A stretch of DNA of 64,000 nt from Nemertoderma westbladi (Eukaryota; Xenacoelomorpha; Nemertodermatida; Nemertodermatidae): the NCBI GenBank assembly GCA_032718475.1, contig JAUCBJ010009076.1:17754-81753 (forward strand), given 5' to 3'. A model generated the notes under the pieces. The model saw only the letters and a list, made by a program, of their open reading frames with translations. It was not told where the DNA came from and searched no databases. Of this stretch, positions 11,806 through 22,115 are shown piece by piece; position 1 is the stretch's first letter, and every line of letters begins with the position of its first letter. The position numbers were made by a program, and so were the translations under genes.

Positions 11806-12005
11806 TTAATTTATCTATACGTGACTGCATTATCTATCATAGCTGAATAACAACCATTTCTTCATTATTTTAATTACTTACTTACTCCATATATTTAATA
11901 TACGAATTTTAATTTATCTATACGTGACTGCATTCTCTATCATAGCTGAATACCAACCATTTCTTCATTATTGTAATTACTTACTTACTCCATATATTTA
12001 ATATT
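11806..12005. repeat. ~101-bp tandem duplication in the relic 3' region
   Basis: Two near-identical copies start at about 11806 and 11907 (TTTTAATTTATCTATACGTG...CATATATTTAATAT), differing at a few positions. Confidence 0.8.
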
Positions 12006-12508
12006 CGATTTTTAATTTACTCTTATTTAATTAAATTTATTATTATCCGACTAGATTGTTTATCATGGCCTAATATTATTTCTAGTGATGGAGTATTTTT
12101 TCGTATGTAATGTATTTTATTTACCATGGCTTATCCGCTAAACAGTAGGAATCTTGTCACAGGTCACACAAAAACGCCACGCCTTGTGATTATCACCTTA
12201 ATTAAATGGGACCCTTATGGAAGGGAACGCGGTTCGCCGCATGAGGCTATCCCTCCAGCTTAACGTCTAGATTCCCAATTGGTGTCACTAGAGTGTAACA
12301 CTAGCTATTTTTAATTAGGTAATTCCAAGTCCCTTTTAGCAAATTTTATTTTACTAATTGCTCGCAATTAATTAATTATACAACTTGTTGTTGGTTTTTT
12401 GCAACTTGTATTGGTAGATCAACAAATAGTTATTTTAATGTTACCTAATATTTACACTACCTATGGTACCATGTGTTATCATTTAAAGAAAGCATCAGCT
12501 ATTTAATT

Positions 12509-12680
12509 TTAACTTACTTTCAGTTTAATGCAACAAAATTTTATTCATATATTTAATTGGAATATCGACTTACATTGGTGATTAACTTACTTTCAGTTTA
12601 ACGCAACTGTATTTAATCATATATTTAATTGTAATATCTGACTTACATTGGTGATTTAACTTACTTTCAGTTTAACGCTA
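12509..12680. repeat. ~75-bp tandem repeat, about 2.3 copies
   Basis: AACTTACTTTCAGTTTAA occurs three times (about 12510, 12586, 12658), with TCATATATTTAATTG and GACTTACATTGGTGATT between copies. It lies in the 3' region of the CR1/L2-like relic. Confidence 0.75.
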
Positions 12681-12995
12681 CCTTTATTTAACTTAATATT
12701 TGTATTTTCTATGGTACCAGTTTTATCTATGTTACCGATTTTAACCATGTTAATTTGGAAAAAAAAATCAATCAATCAATCAATCTGTGAGATATGGCGA
12801 ACTGTGGGACTAATAGAAAAGTTATATGACTTTCTGAAGAAGAGACTTTCAGGTACTACCATCATTGTAAATGGGGTATACTATGGAATACAGCCTTTCC
12901 AGGCTAACATAGGTATGAATTGCGATGGTACTGATTGTATTTATATAAACATCAATAATGAAGAATAATTATTGTATATATTATGTTCTACTAAC

Positions 12996-13124
12996 GTCTT
13001 GAGACGGCTTCATATCTGATACTGAAACCACGAAATTCGTCTACCGAGTCGGAATATAATTCTAATCGGGCAAAATTGTTGTTGGTCGTAAACCGAGAAA
13101 AGATGTTTGTACCGCAGAACTTTC
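12996..13124 (-). CDS. CUB-serine protease gene, second CUB exon
   Basis: On the minus strand the exon reads KFCGTNIFSRFTTNNNFARL, then ELYSDSVDEFRGFSIRYEAV. This is the C-terminal half of a CUB domain: the KxCG motif, a beta-strand with Ser-Asp-Ser, then (R)GFxxxYEA. The acceptor is TTTCAG before 13124. The donor is GTTAGT at 12990-12995. The exon is 129 bp, phase 1 in and phase 1 out. The split Gly codon joins exactly with the G left by the exon at 13927-14143, and the last base joins in frame with the protease exon at 10430. CUB domains mediate protein or carbohydrate binding in secreted proteins. The exon has no long ORF of its own and is recognised by homology pattern and splice phase. 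Confidence 0.8.
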
Positions 13125-13353
13125 CTGAAATTGTCATAAAGGTATAAATGGTTTACGCACATTTCGTCCACATGATATATATTTATATTTATTGTTATTT
13201 ATTTTACAATAATATAGTATAGTACATTTATACACCATGACCATTACCCGTAATACAGTGTCATTTTCTGATGATGTAATATTATGATTTTGTTCACAAA
13301 TGGAAAAAATGAGAATGCGCGTCACCGGGAGTTGAACCAGCGATATACGTACG

Positions 13354-13384
13354 TTATGGCATATCAGGCCTCGTCAGTAGCGCT
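13354..13384 (-). ncRNA. Degenerate hammerhead ribozyme copy
   Basis: On the minus strand, stem I strand AGCGCTA is followed by CTGACGA instead of CTGATGA. Stem II is GGCCTgatATGCC with one mismatch, then ATAA replaces the required GAAA, then CGTACGTATA. Both invariant core boxes are mutated, so this copy should not cleave. It is the inverted partner of the intact copy at 13609-13654. Confidence 0.7.
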
Positions 13385-13608
13385 AACCAGCTAACAGCTC
13401 AACTCCATTTTATACAATTAATATCACCTGGCAGCAATACTCGAGCTGAATATTTATTTATTTGTACTTGCCTCCTGCTTCACTCTAACAAACTTGAGGC
13501 CGTTACGTCCGCTGTTACAGATGTGATATATGCAACTTAAGATTACCTGTTCAATAGAAGTGGATTAGGTGGGAGAGTGAATATCTGGGGCAAGTGGCTG
13601 AACTGGTT

Positions 13609-13654
13609 AGCGCTACTGATGAGGCCTGATAGGCCGAAACGTACGTATAGCGCT
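13609..13654 (+). ncRNA. Type I-like hammerhead ribozyme, intact core
   Basis: The core reads stem I AGCGCTA (13609-13615), CTGATGA (13616-13622), stem II GGCCT-GAT-AGGCC (13623-13635), GAAA (13636-13639), minimal stem III AC-GTAC-GT (13639-13646), cleavage-site A (13647), and stem I 3' strand TAGCGCT (13648-13654), which pairs 7 bp perfectly with 13609-13615. All invariant hammerhead boxes are present. A tiny stem III is also typical of hammerheads in Penelope-like elements and metazoan retrozymes. Predicted self-cleavage is after A13647 (GUA site). Activity is inferred, not shown. Confidence 0.85.
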
Positions 13655-13770
13655 GGTTCAACCCCCGGTGATGCGCTCTCTCATTTTTTCCATTTCTGAA
13701 CAAAACCATTCTATTGCATTCTACAACTGCATTAACATTTCAAATCCAATTTCTTTTGTGATGACACAGA

Positions 13771-13792
13771 CCCCCCCCCCCCCCCCCCCCCC
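13771..13792. repeat. Poly-C run, 22 bases
   Basis: A 22-base C homopolymer lies 50 bp beyond the hammerhead element. Its length is likely uncertain because of sequencing error. Confidence 0.9.
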
Positions 13793-13926
13793 ATTTTTAT
13801 CATATTGCTTTATTGCTAAAAAAAAGATGCTTGCTAAATTTGAATAGAGCTACTGTACCAGTAGTTGAAGGATAGGTGATGAATTTACAACAATAATCCG
13901 TTTATTATTAATAACCATTTTTATAC

Positions 13927-14143
13927 CTATGTATAGATGGCCATCATAGAATTTGACTCCATCATAGCGGCATTGACCATCGGGAGCACCTCGGCTGTAA
14001 GATTCTTCAGTGATAAAGTCGTCCACGTATATGTTTATGACCATTTCCGGAGGAACAACAATCTCGTAAACACAATCAGAATACGATTGATATTGCTCCG
14101 GATAATTTAATGTTTTTATGATTCCAGAAAAATTGTCGAACAA
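13927..14143 (-). CDS. CUB-serine protease gene, first CUB exon
   Basis: The exon reads LFDNFSGIIKTLNYPEQYQS, then YSDCVYEIVVPPEMVINIYV, a DDF segment, a Gly/Cys loop (GAPDGQCRYDGV) and KFYDG. This is the N-terminal half of a CUB domain: GxIxxxNYPxxY, CxYxIxxPxxxxIxxxxxxF, then C.YD.V..YDG. The acceptor is TTTTTTAG before 14143; the donor is GTATAA after 13927. The exon is 217 bp and begins in frame (codon TTG is an internal Leu, not a start) and ends in phase 1. It joins the exon at 12996-13124 to complete one CUB domain, followed by the protease activation exon at 10306-10430. The gene runs on the minus strand; upstream exons (signal peptide) would lie beyond 14144 and were not found. Confidence 0.85.
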
Positions 14144-15509
14144 CTAAAAAATTAAATTAAATTAAGGCGGTAATAACTATATTTACATCATTGTGTGAAA
14201 ATGGTGCACAATTCAGTGTATATGCCCCTTGGATATTTGCTTAAACCTCCCTCACTGTGCTGTGCTCGCTCGTTACATAAATACTCTCTGCCAAGTCATC
14301 TGAACTCTTAAACAATTTTTTTAAATATTGAGATGTTTACGAATATTAATGAAATACATAATACATCCTTTTTAAGAAATTAATTTCATTTAGGCCTAAT
14401 ACAACAACTAAACGGAAATAATCTTACACTTAACCTGGCTAAAAATGTTTTGTAAATTTTTTAAGTAATTTCCGAAAGTATACATACATACTTACTCATC
14501 CTTACAGTTATTCATAAACATTATATTGTTGAGGCTGCCTAATATGGAAACAATATGTAATTGGCTTAAAAAAAAATTCAAAATTTTTTTTAAGATTACA
14601 GTTCTCGTCTCCTTTTAATAAACTTTAAAACGTCTCTCAATGCAATCTTATAAAGTGCTAAATTATAATCTTGGATTTAGTACAGGTCTTATGAGTAATT
14701 GCTGGTCAGAAAACTCGACACCCCCATGCGGGACAAAGGAGATGCCATCTGTGGCTGGTTGCATAAACTCTCTTACTAAGGGCATAATATGGACCTTAAC
14801 TAGTACCCCTTCGTTCTGAGATGACTCCTATGTTCTGGGGGGTTAAGGACCCATATACTCGGCTGCAGGGGTTTATGCCATGAACAATGTTACAATTAGA
14901 TTGATATTGAACAATCTACCAAATGGTTAATCAGGAGTAGAGCTCTCTAATCATTTCCCATTTAAGTGCACTCAACTAATGCTACCAGCACCTGGTACAG
15001 TGGTTCAGGGTATGGCCCATCGTATGAGCTGCATAGCCAATGGTGGCTCATCAGGGTTGGTGTGGGTGATGGGTAGGTATGGGTGATGGGCCTCATATCT
15101 GACTCAACTGCGACACCCGCACTGTGGAGTGGCAAACCAGGGTGTCGTATTTGTCCCGAGAGCTGTCTCGGCAAAAGAGGCACCCCCTAACCCCCACTAT
15201 GGATGATATTTTAGTAACGCGGAGGTCCGGCCACTAGAGGCTAATGGATTTACCAGACTCAATTGGCCTCACAGGCGTCAGTTATCTCCTGAGCTGTCTT
15301 CACCGAACTGGGGGTAGCATCTCAACGTATAGTAGTAATGGTAATCTATAGTGGGGCAATTTTTGTGCAACGGTGTCTACTTAGTAAATGTGTATACAAT
15401 TAGGCACAAAGTATCAGGCAACTTTTATGAAATTTTTATTAGTCAATAAAATTTAAAACTATTTATAATAAACCTAAACAATTTTCATAAATTTTCAGCG
15501 CCACCTAGC
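14144..15509. other. Presumed intron or upstream DNA of the CUB-protease gene
   Basis: No exon or known repeat is recognised. Part of it (about 14700-15350) is less AT-rich and may be an old transposon, judging only by composition. The open frame at 15183-14962 (minus) has no recognisable domain. Confidence 0.35.
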
Positions 15510-15690
15510 GACGCAGTAATGAGTCGTTATCGAAATGGTTTGAGCGCAAGACATCCGACCTGGAGGTCACCAGTTCGATCCCACCTGGATATCAGCGAAA
15601 TGCCTGAACTAGCTGATAAGACTAAATGTGCCGGGTCAGTTCGTGTTAGATTAGTGTCAGTACGTTAGATCAGTAGGTAGTGTCGGTTAA
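15510..15690 (+). mobile_element. tRNA-derived SINE, 5' head
   Basis: TGGTTTGAGCG (15536-15546) matches a Pol III A box and AGTTCGATCCC (15572-15582) a B box, with GACCTGGAGGTC between them as in tRNA-like SINE heads. The following 100 bp would be the SINE body. The tRNA fold is imperfect and no CCA-type end is seen, so this is not called as a tRNA gene. Confidence 0.55.
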
Positions 15691-15700
15691 TCAGGAGTCC

Positions 15701-16256
15701 GGACAATTGCGACCCGGTCAATTGCGACCCATGTATTTAAATAAAGATTATGGGTCGCAATTGTCCGGGTCGCAATTGACCGGGTCGCAATTGTCCGGGT
15801 CGCAATTGTCAATGATATACAATAATACAATGATATACAATAATACAATGATATTTATCAATGATATACATTACATCTTTTTATCTGGATCCGGACAATT
15901 GCGACCCGGTCAATTGCGACCCATGTATTTAAATAAAGATTATGGGTCGCAATTGTCCGGGTCGCAATTGACCGGGTCGCAATTGTCCGGGTCGCAATTG
16001 TCAATGATATACAATAATACAATGATATACAATAATACAATGATATTTATCAATGATATACATTACATCTTTTTATCTGGATCCGGACAATTGCGACCAG
16101 GACAATTGCGACCAGGACAATTGCGACACGGACAATTGCGACCCGGTCAATTGAGACCCATCAATTTTTTCTAAAATCATGGGTCGCAATTGACCGGGTC
16201 GCAATTGTCCGGGTCGCAATTGTCCGGGTCGCAATTGTCCAGGTAGCAATTGTCCT
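15701..16256. repeat. Palindromic element of GGACAATTGCGACCC units, tandemly duplicated
   Basis: Two direct copies with a 192-bp period start at 15701 and 15893, and a third diverged copy starts at 16085. In each, units of GGACAATTGCGACCC run in one direction, a short AT-rich centre follows (CATGTATTTAAATAAAG...TATG), then the same units run in reverse complement (GGGTCGCAATTGTCC). Each copy can therefore form a long hairpin. Copies 1 and 2 also share the spacer with repeated ATGATATACAATAATACA. No transposase is present; it is probably a non-autonomous element. Confidence 0.8.
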
Positions 16257-16261
16257 AACAT

Positions 16262-16989
16262 CGGTTAATCAACCACATTTTATTGGTATTTTATTTTCAT
16301 AAACTCAACAAATTATTTTTTTTTAATATTAAATTATTGCTACTAAGCTTTTATTTGTTATTTTTTTATGATTTACGAAATATGCCATGTGCCATCCGTC
16401 CAATCAAAAAAATTTTAGTTCGTATTTTGTCGTTCGCGACACCTTGTGGAGTGAATCAGAACTGTATGTGGTTCAGAAGCCATCTACTAAAACTAGCCAC
16501 AGTTTAGTGATAGCTGTTCGCTACAATGTTTGCAGTTCTCGTAGATGGAGGTGGTTAGTGTCTACTGAACATTTTATGGCGTAATCAGCCAATCAGAATA
16601 GCTGATTGAAAATGTCTCGATGGATATTATAAAATTATTATCACTTACTCCGCCACAATCTTCAATTGTCTCTTTTCTTCTTTTAAACCCTTTACCTGAA
16701 TTTCTTGCCAACGAAGTTTCAGCGATAACTGAAAATAATAATACAGGAAGATACATACAGTATATACTGTACAATTACTATATTATACTTAGAGGGTTTG
16801 TGGGGGGGGGGGGGGGGTAATTTTGTTATCATATTGGACAAAAGGCTTCTCTATGGGGGGCAAGCTGTTTTGAAGCTTTGAAACATCATCATTTCAAATC
16901 ATCATCACTGATCATTTATCAATTCAGTCAGAAATTGTCGAAGTAAACCAAAAAAATGCAATTTATAGGGGCGATTCGGCCCTGCTTTG
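16262..16989. other. Intergenic DNA with a poly-G run
   Basis: AT-rich DNA with no supported gene. A 16-base G run lies at 16802-16817. Short open frames on both strands here lack recognisable domains. Confidence 0.4.
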
Positions 16990-17240
16990 AATGTATCGAT
17001 AGTTGAGTGAGCATTGGATTTTATACCATAAACCTTGCGCAGCATTCTCTTCAGCAGAAAGAGTCCAGTAGGTGCCGGCATAATGCAGCACATAGCTATA
17101 ACATACTGCTGCGCAGAATAAACTTATATGTTAAGGGAATAATTTTATTTCATAATGCACACGCTATTCGGAGGTCTTTGGCAGATCTCATTGGATACCC
17201 AGCAGGTTGGACTGTAAAAATTATCCTCAGAAAATAACGG
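16990..17240 (+). mobile_element. Possible Tc1/mariner transposase fragment
   Basis: The plus-strand frame contains LYVKGIILFHNAHAIRRSLA, then DLIGYPAGWTVKI. This resembles the transposase stretch around the second catalytic Asp (KGxLLxHDNARPH...FGWEVL), but the Asp is missing and the match is weak. If real it is a dead fragment. Confidence 0.3.
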
Positions 17241-18606
17241 TCAAGTTTTCCATTTAGTCCAAATAAAGGTTGCACGGTATAAATTGACAAATAAAAAATA
17301 ATGCAATAGTTTCCAAAAAAAACATAATATTAATAATACTCACGCAATAAATAGAAAACCATAAAAGAAATTGCCCAAATTACCATTTTAATTATACAAA
17401 TATTTTACTATAGAGGATAAAATTTATTTTATAATAATATAAATATAAATTTTGATATGGAAAAAAAATATAATGTTAGCTAGTTTATATCCTTCACACC
17501 ATATAATAGAAATTCAACTAAATATGTTTATTTTCCAGATGCATCGTGTTTGACTTTCTGTAGATAATAATATTTAGTAAATGTAGGCCGCCTTTGATAA
17601 ATTGATGAAATAATAAAGTAATCAAGTGAGTTAATGGATTAACAAATATATTTTATACACTAAATATGCGTTCACTAAGCACATATGGCCGGATTACATC
17701 CCTTTTCCAAAATTCCAGCCGCAGAATTAGCTATTTTATGTCACTTTATAATGTAATATACGATCAATTTCGTGGATAAATTTAATTCCCCAGAGGAAAA
17801 TTAGTTATGTTACAGAGTAGCAAAGTTCTTTGGTCTGGTGACAGTTGGGGCCTTTACCCATAGTCATTAATCAACAGGGATTTGTAGGGAGATGGCCACT
17901 TAATTGTCCTTCGGGGATCCAAACTCTCTCTCTCGACCCAAATGAATTGCTTTACCAGTAATCCGTTTCTGCTTTAGCGTTGTATGGTGGTCGTAAAACC
18001 TCCACCCATATGATAGCCCACGCTCTATAGTTAAACTTCTCAATCAACGACACACTTACGTTTTACAAAATTACAATAATTAAATGAAAATTAAACATGA
18101 AATTAGTTTGTATAAGAACAGGAATGAACTTCGGCATATCACGTGCCTGATTTCTAATGAATCATCTGCACGTGTTTACATAGCGGGGCTCCAAACTAAT
18201 ACATTTTCTATAAACGATATAGTGTTGTGAAGAGGGAATTTCAAATTTAGCGACCCGTACGTAACGCATACGCTGTTAAAAAGATCGTAGTCCCCAAAGG
18301 CATGGTGTATAGTGTGGTGAGGCAAGCGCTCTTTCCCCACTACCATAAGTCAGTCAGTATAGCTGAAATGCTGAGGAGATATGACTGTATACTTTTACGA
18401 CGACGTATTTACGACGACGACAGACGGGTCCACTAATTAACCCCTAAGCTATAAGGGTCACCTTGACTTACGTGGTTCGCCCTAAATAATCCAACCAATT
18501 ATTGTTAGAGTCCTAATGTTGCAATGGCGTATGGATAAATACACAACAAAGGTGCAATAGGTAGATATTATATTGATTTGATTGTTTGATTACAGTTTAG
18601 TTATTA
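17241..18606. other. AT-rich intergenic DNA, nothing recognised
   Basis: No ORF of note, no RNA gene and no repeat family identified. Confidence 0.4.
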
Positions 18607-18649
18607 CTAGCAAACCAGCCAGGCGCGCGAAGCGCGCCTGGCTTGCTAG
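18607..18649. repeat. GC-rich perfect hairpin
   Basis: AGCCAGGCGCGC (18617-18628), a GAA loop and GCGCGCCTGGCT (18632-18643) form a perfect 12-bp stem. It extends through CTAGCAA (18607-18613) and TTGCTAG (18643-18649) after a short bulge. It stands out as an island of GC in AT-rich DNA. Confidence 0.85.
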
Positions 18650-20292
18650 TCTACAGTAGTATCTATTATACTATAGGTACTACTGTGGATGCTCTCATAT
18701 TTAGTTTATTAAAATTTTTGATTTTATCAAATAAAAGTATTAAATATACCCCCCGCCCCATCCCAACGCCTTGATAGTGTAGTATAAATGTAGTGCACAA
18801 TACAATATAATAAAAAATAGTACAGTTTAATTATATCAATACACAGGACGGTGTTGACTCCCCCCCAACTTGTTGTTTTATGTCTTACACCCTTGGAGTT
18901 TTATAGGCAATATACTGGTAACATTGCATGGCAGTGTATTTATATACCGAGCGAGCGCAGCGAGGAAAGTTTACATAAATTCACGAGGCCCATAAACGCT
19001 GAATAATACCAGTTTAGCACGATTGTACGAAATTTCGTTACATTATGTATATTTATCGTGGTTCAAAAGAGTTAATTATTAAAATTAATATTGCAATGAT
19101 AAATATTGATAAAATATATTTCTTTCATCCGCCAAACCTATACCCTATTCATCATTGCCCACCCGCACCTTTCACATCCCCACTAACCTTTAACTAATTG
19201 TTACACGGTTATGGAAGGGGGGGGGGGGGGGTATTTAATTTTTGAGGCCCTTCAAAATTCACAGCCCGCATCCCAAAATTCCTTAATCCAGCACTGTTAG
19301 CCATAGCAAGCAACATCAATAACGTAATGGCTTTTGTATACTTATAAACCGCCAGTAGGCATAAGCTTCTTAAAGATGAATCGTAATGGGACTTTCCAAA
19401 TATTTTTGCAATCGTGCCTGACTCATTTTTCACTTTTGGTGAAAGTATATTTTTCAAATAAAATAACATAGTATGTTTGTCTGTCGGTTGACGGTGTAGC
19501 GTTTACACCGCCCTCAAAATTATATCTGTAAGTTGAAATTGAAAATCTTCTGGAGTTTATGATAGGAATTCACTGCTTGATGGGCTGGAAAGATGTATCA
19601 GAAATATTTATCTGCAATTCCCTTGTGTAGGTCGGTCTCATCTCAAAGTATAATCCCAACCTTTCTTCAAGAATTACGATGGGTAGGTAGGTAAAAAATT
19701 TCTGCATATCATTGCTGATTCGCATGCTGTCGTTAAAATATAGGCAGCTAATTCACATTAATCTCGCTCGCTTGACGATACCATATGGCAAAGAAGGTAA
19801 TCGGTTTGCCTTAGGCTATAGCTTCTACGGAGTCAGTACGCCAAACATACTCACTCCATGAGCAGGGATTGCACACCTGATCCTTCGTTACCTAACATTT
19901 TTAGTTAGGCATTAATTTATTTTAGTGCAATGCGTTACCAATCACAACCTCCCTCATTATTAGCCATGCTATTCAGAGGATGCATAACCAATAGAATCAG
20001 CTCGTGTTCTTCAACTTCTGGGTTTCTACCAATAGAATCGAAGTAGTAGAAAATATGAATAATATCTTATTTGAAGACACTTTATCACTGGCATTTGAAG
20101 AAGTACAGTACCAATAATTGTACTATTTGTTTTAGTTAATAACGTAGAAGTACTTGCATTATGTCTTACGTTTTATAATTATAACTTTTAGCATATTATT
20201 TTTATGGTTGGTTAAAGGAAATCCTTGGGGATGGATATCAATCGTTTAAAAATAATACTTATAAAGTATCCAAGCACGTTGAATCTACAGTA
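18650..20292. other. Intergenic DNA, nothing coding recognised
   Basis: AT-rich. It contains GAGCGAGCGCAGCGAGG at about 18949 and a 15-base G run at 19217-19231. No gene is supported. Confidence 0.4.
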
Positions 20293-20440
20293 GGACAATT
20301 CCGACCCGGACAATTCCGACCCGGACAATTCCGATCAGGACATTTCCGACCCGGACAATTCCAACCCATACCAAGATCGAATGACATTTTCATGGGTCGG
20401 AATTGTCCTAGGTCGGAATTGTCCGGGTCGGAATTGTCCG
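20293..20440. repeat. Palindromic element of GGACAATTCCGACCC units
   Basis: About five forward units of GGACAATTCCGACCC or close variants are followed by a centre containing AAGATCGAATGACATTTTC, then three reverse-complement units (GGGTCGGAATTGTCC). It has the same architecture as the 15.7-16.3 kb element with one base changed in the unit core (CAATTCCG instead of CAATTGCG). Confidence 0.8.
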
Positions 20441-20790
20441 GATCCAAAAAATAAAAATAATTAATAGAAATTACCTGTAATCAATAACAAAAATCTGTGT
20501 TCCAGAACACTAATATTTTTCTTAATTGATAGCTAATATGTTTTAGAACATTTTCAAAAAACGTAGCAAAGACTAGCTAGTATTAAAAATTCGGACGGGG
20601 TATGCCCAAAACACACTATAACCGAATATATTCAATTCGAAAAATAATATTCAACTATAAAATTACATAGCAAACGTTCTAGAACGAAAAATTTCCATGG
20701 ACACGGCTATCTTAAAATATGTTGAATAATAAAACAATGTAATGTTAAATAAAATTATTATTTATTATTATTATTTTTTTTAATTATTTG

Positions 20791-20875
20791 GGTCGGAATT
20801 TTCCTATGCTGGATTCGGACAATTCAGACCCGGACAATTCCGACCCATGAAAATTTCATTCGATCTTGATTGCAT
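20791..20875. repeat. Half copy of the CAATTCCG palindromic element
   Basis: GGGTCGGAATT, then two forward units, then CATGAAAATTTCATTCGATCTTG, which is the reverse complement of the centre of the element at 20293-20440. The second arm is missing. Confidence 0.7.
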
Positions 20876-21902
20876 AAAGTAATGGAGACCAGATAAAGAG
20901 TCTTGATCTTTGTATTATACGACCTTTAAAGATCAAATTAAAAGTTATAAACCTCGTATTACGAAGGTCAAGACCAAATAAGCATAAAAGTTAATTTTTA
21001 AATTTTTCCCAATCATTTGAGGGCAAGTTAATCTGTTTGATACAATATTTTTCAGAATGGCAGTATGCTAAATATGCCATAATCACCTCCGTATCTCAGT
21101 TTCTTATTATAGAATCTGTAGACCTTGGTTGCAATTTGGGCGAATTATTACAGTTTTTGTAACTTGGTTATCTAATAAATGGTTCACTTTCAGGTTCAGT
21201 TTCATTGTTACTCATCTAGAGTTGTATATTATACATTTCATTGGATGTATAGCTGTAATGGTAGGCCTGGAGGGTTCTCTCTAAAGATGTATTGTGCTAC
21301 ATAACAACCCACATTTAACCTCATCATTTCAGTTTGAAGCAATTAACCATGTGGTTCTGTAAGATTGTATAACACGGACTCTAATAAATTGTAGACTTAG
21401 TTGAATCATAATATATGTACATAAGGTAATTGATCATTTTCAGATTAAAAGTAATATTCGTATGTTTAAAGTGCGACAAAAAATTCGAGTAAAAAAATTC
21501 TGCGGTGCAAATGTTGCAAATTGCTTCGATAAAATAGAACTCGGCTTAATGAACGCCTTGAAATAAAGTAAATTTAAAGCAGTGGGGCTACTGGGTGATA
21601 TTTAACTTAATTTAATCAATGTGTCGCAAAGACAGAAAAACTTTAAACCTAGAAACTTCAATTCCAAAACGAAAATTATTTTAATAATTTGTTGTTTTAG
21701 TAAAGTACACGTATTTCTCACGGGTTAGAATTGTTATACTGTACAATGTTCTCAGACTAGCTTTCGCTCACTCATTTATATCGAATAATATTATTAAAAC
21801 GATTGGGCTAAATTCTAAATCTTTATCAAATATTAATAGTATGATTACATACTATACTATGTATATTATACTAATTTCTATGTACTAAAATATCAAACAA
21901 GC
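20876..21902. other. Upstream region of the NHLH gene
   Basis: AT-rich DNA with no recognised ORF or repeat. It presumably contains the 5' UTR and promoter of the gene starting at 21903; no clear TATA box or initiator was singled out. Confidence 0.4.
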
Positions 21903-22115
21903 ATGAGAAAACTGCCCTTTGGAAACTCTGTAGCGCACGTGAAAACCGCGAAGAGATCAACAATTCACAATACATCAAGAATTCCTCATAAAATAAATCA
22001 AATGGTTTCTAATTCAACTCTAGAAGACTGTGAATCACCCGCAGGGGGAAGCCATGTTTGGGAGCAAATTGGCATCGGAGCGGGAAAACGAACTCTTAGG
22101 AAAACTATTAATCAG
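21903..22115 (+). CDS. NHLH: NHLH (HEN-type) bHLH transcription factor, exon 1
   Basis: The proposed first coding exon starts at ATG 21903 (A at -3) and gives 71 residues (MRKLPFGNSVAHVKT...GAGKRTLRKTINQ). It ends at donor CAG|GTAACT after 22115 in phase 0, which fits the phase of the bHLH exon at 22704. The segment is basic and Ser-rich with no known domain, as expected for the poorly conserved N-terminus of this family. The join would give about 153 residues, near the 133-135 of vertebrate NHLH1/2. The assignment rests on frame, splice site and distance, not on homology, so it is less sure than exon 2. Confidence 0.6.

Larger units (their letters stand above)
10780..12790 (+). mobile_element. 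CR1/L2-like non-LTR retrotransposon relic, 5'-truncated
   Basis: The sequence begins inside reverse transcriptase: FNDVPQAI...IFADDTGL (the YADD-type catalytic motif as FADD), then NKLTINFAKTECILLG. Frameshifts follow. The C-terminal domain is still readable as LAWLPLQQRVEAVILAWMYK, then GEAPEYLADLV, and in another frame GSKLWNDLPRYITNINSL, ending near 11690. A long AT-rich 3' region ends in a (TCAA)n tract at about 12770-12785, like the short-repeat tails of CR1/L2 elements. It is dead, and lies in plus orientation inside an intron of the minus-strand CUB-protease gene. Confidence 0.75.
13280..13722. mobile_element. Inverted-repeat element with two hammerhead/Pol III-like arms
   Basis: Arms of about 115 bp at 13280-13393 and 13605-13722 are imperfect reverse complements, separated by about 210 bp of unrelated AT-rich DNA. 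Each arm carries a hammerhead motif next to tRNA-like promoter boxes. On plus, TGGCTGAACTGG (13595-13606) resembles the Pol III A box and GGTTCAACC (13655-13663) the B box, with the ribozyme core between them. The organisation recalls SINE-like hammerhead repeats (schistosome Sm-alpha) and metazoan retrozymes, but those are usually tandem direct repeats. The element lies in the intron between the two CUB exons. Confidence 0.75.

Noticed and set aside
12711-12968. 85-residue plus-strand ORF as an exon
   Set aside because: It starts in the tail of the CR1/L2-like relic and shows no recognised domain; the minus strand just beyond it carries the real CUB exon.
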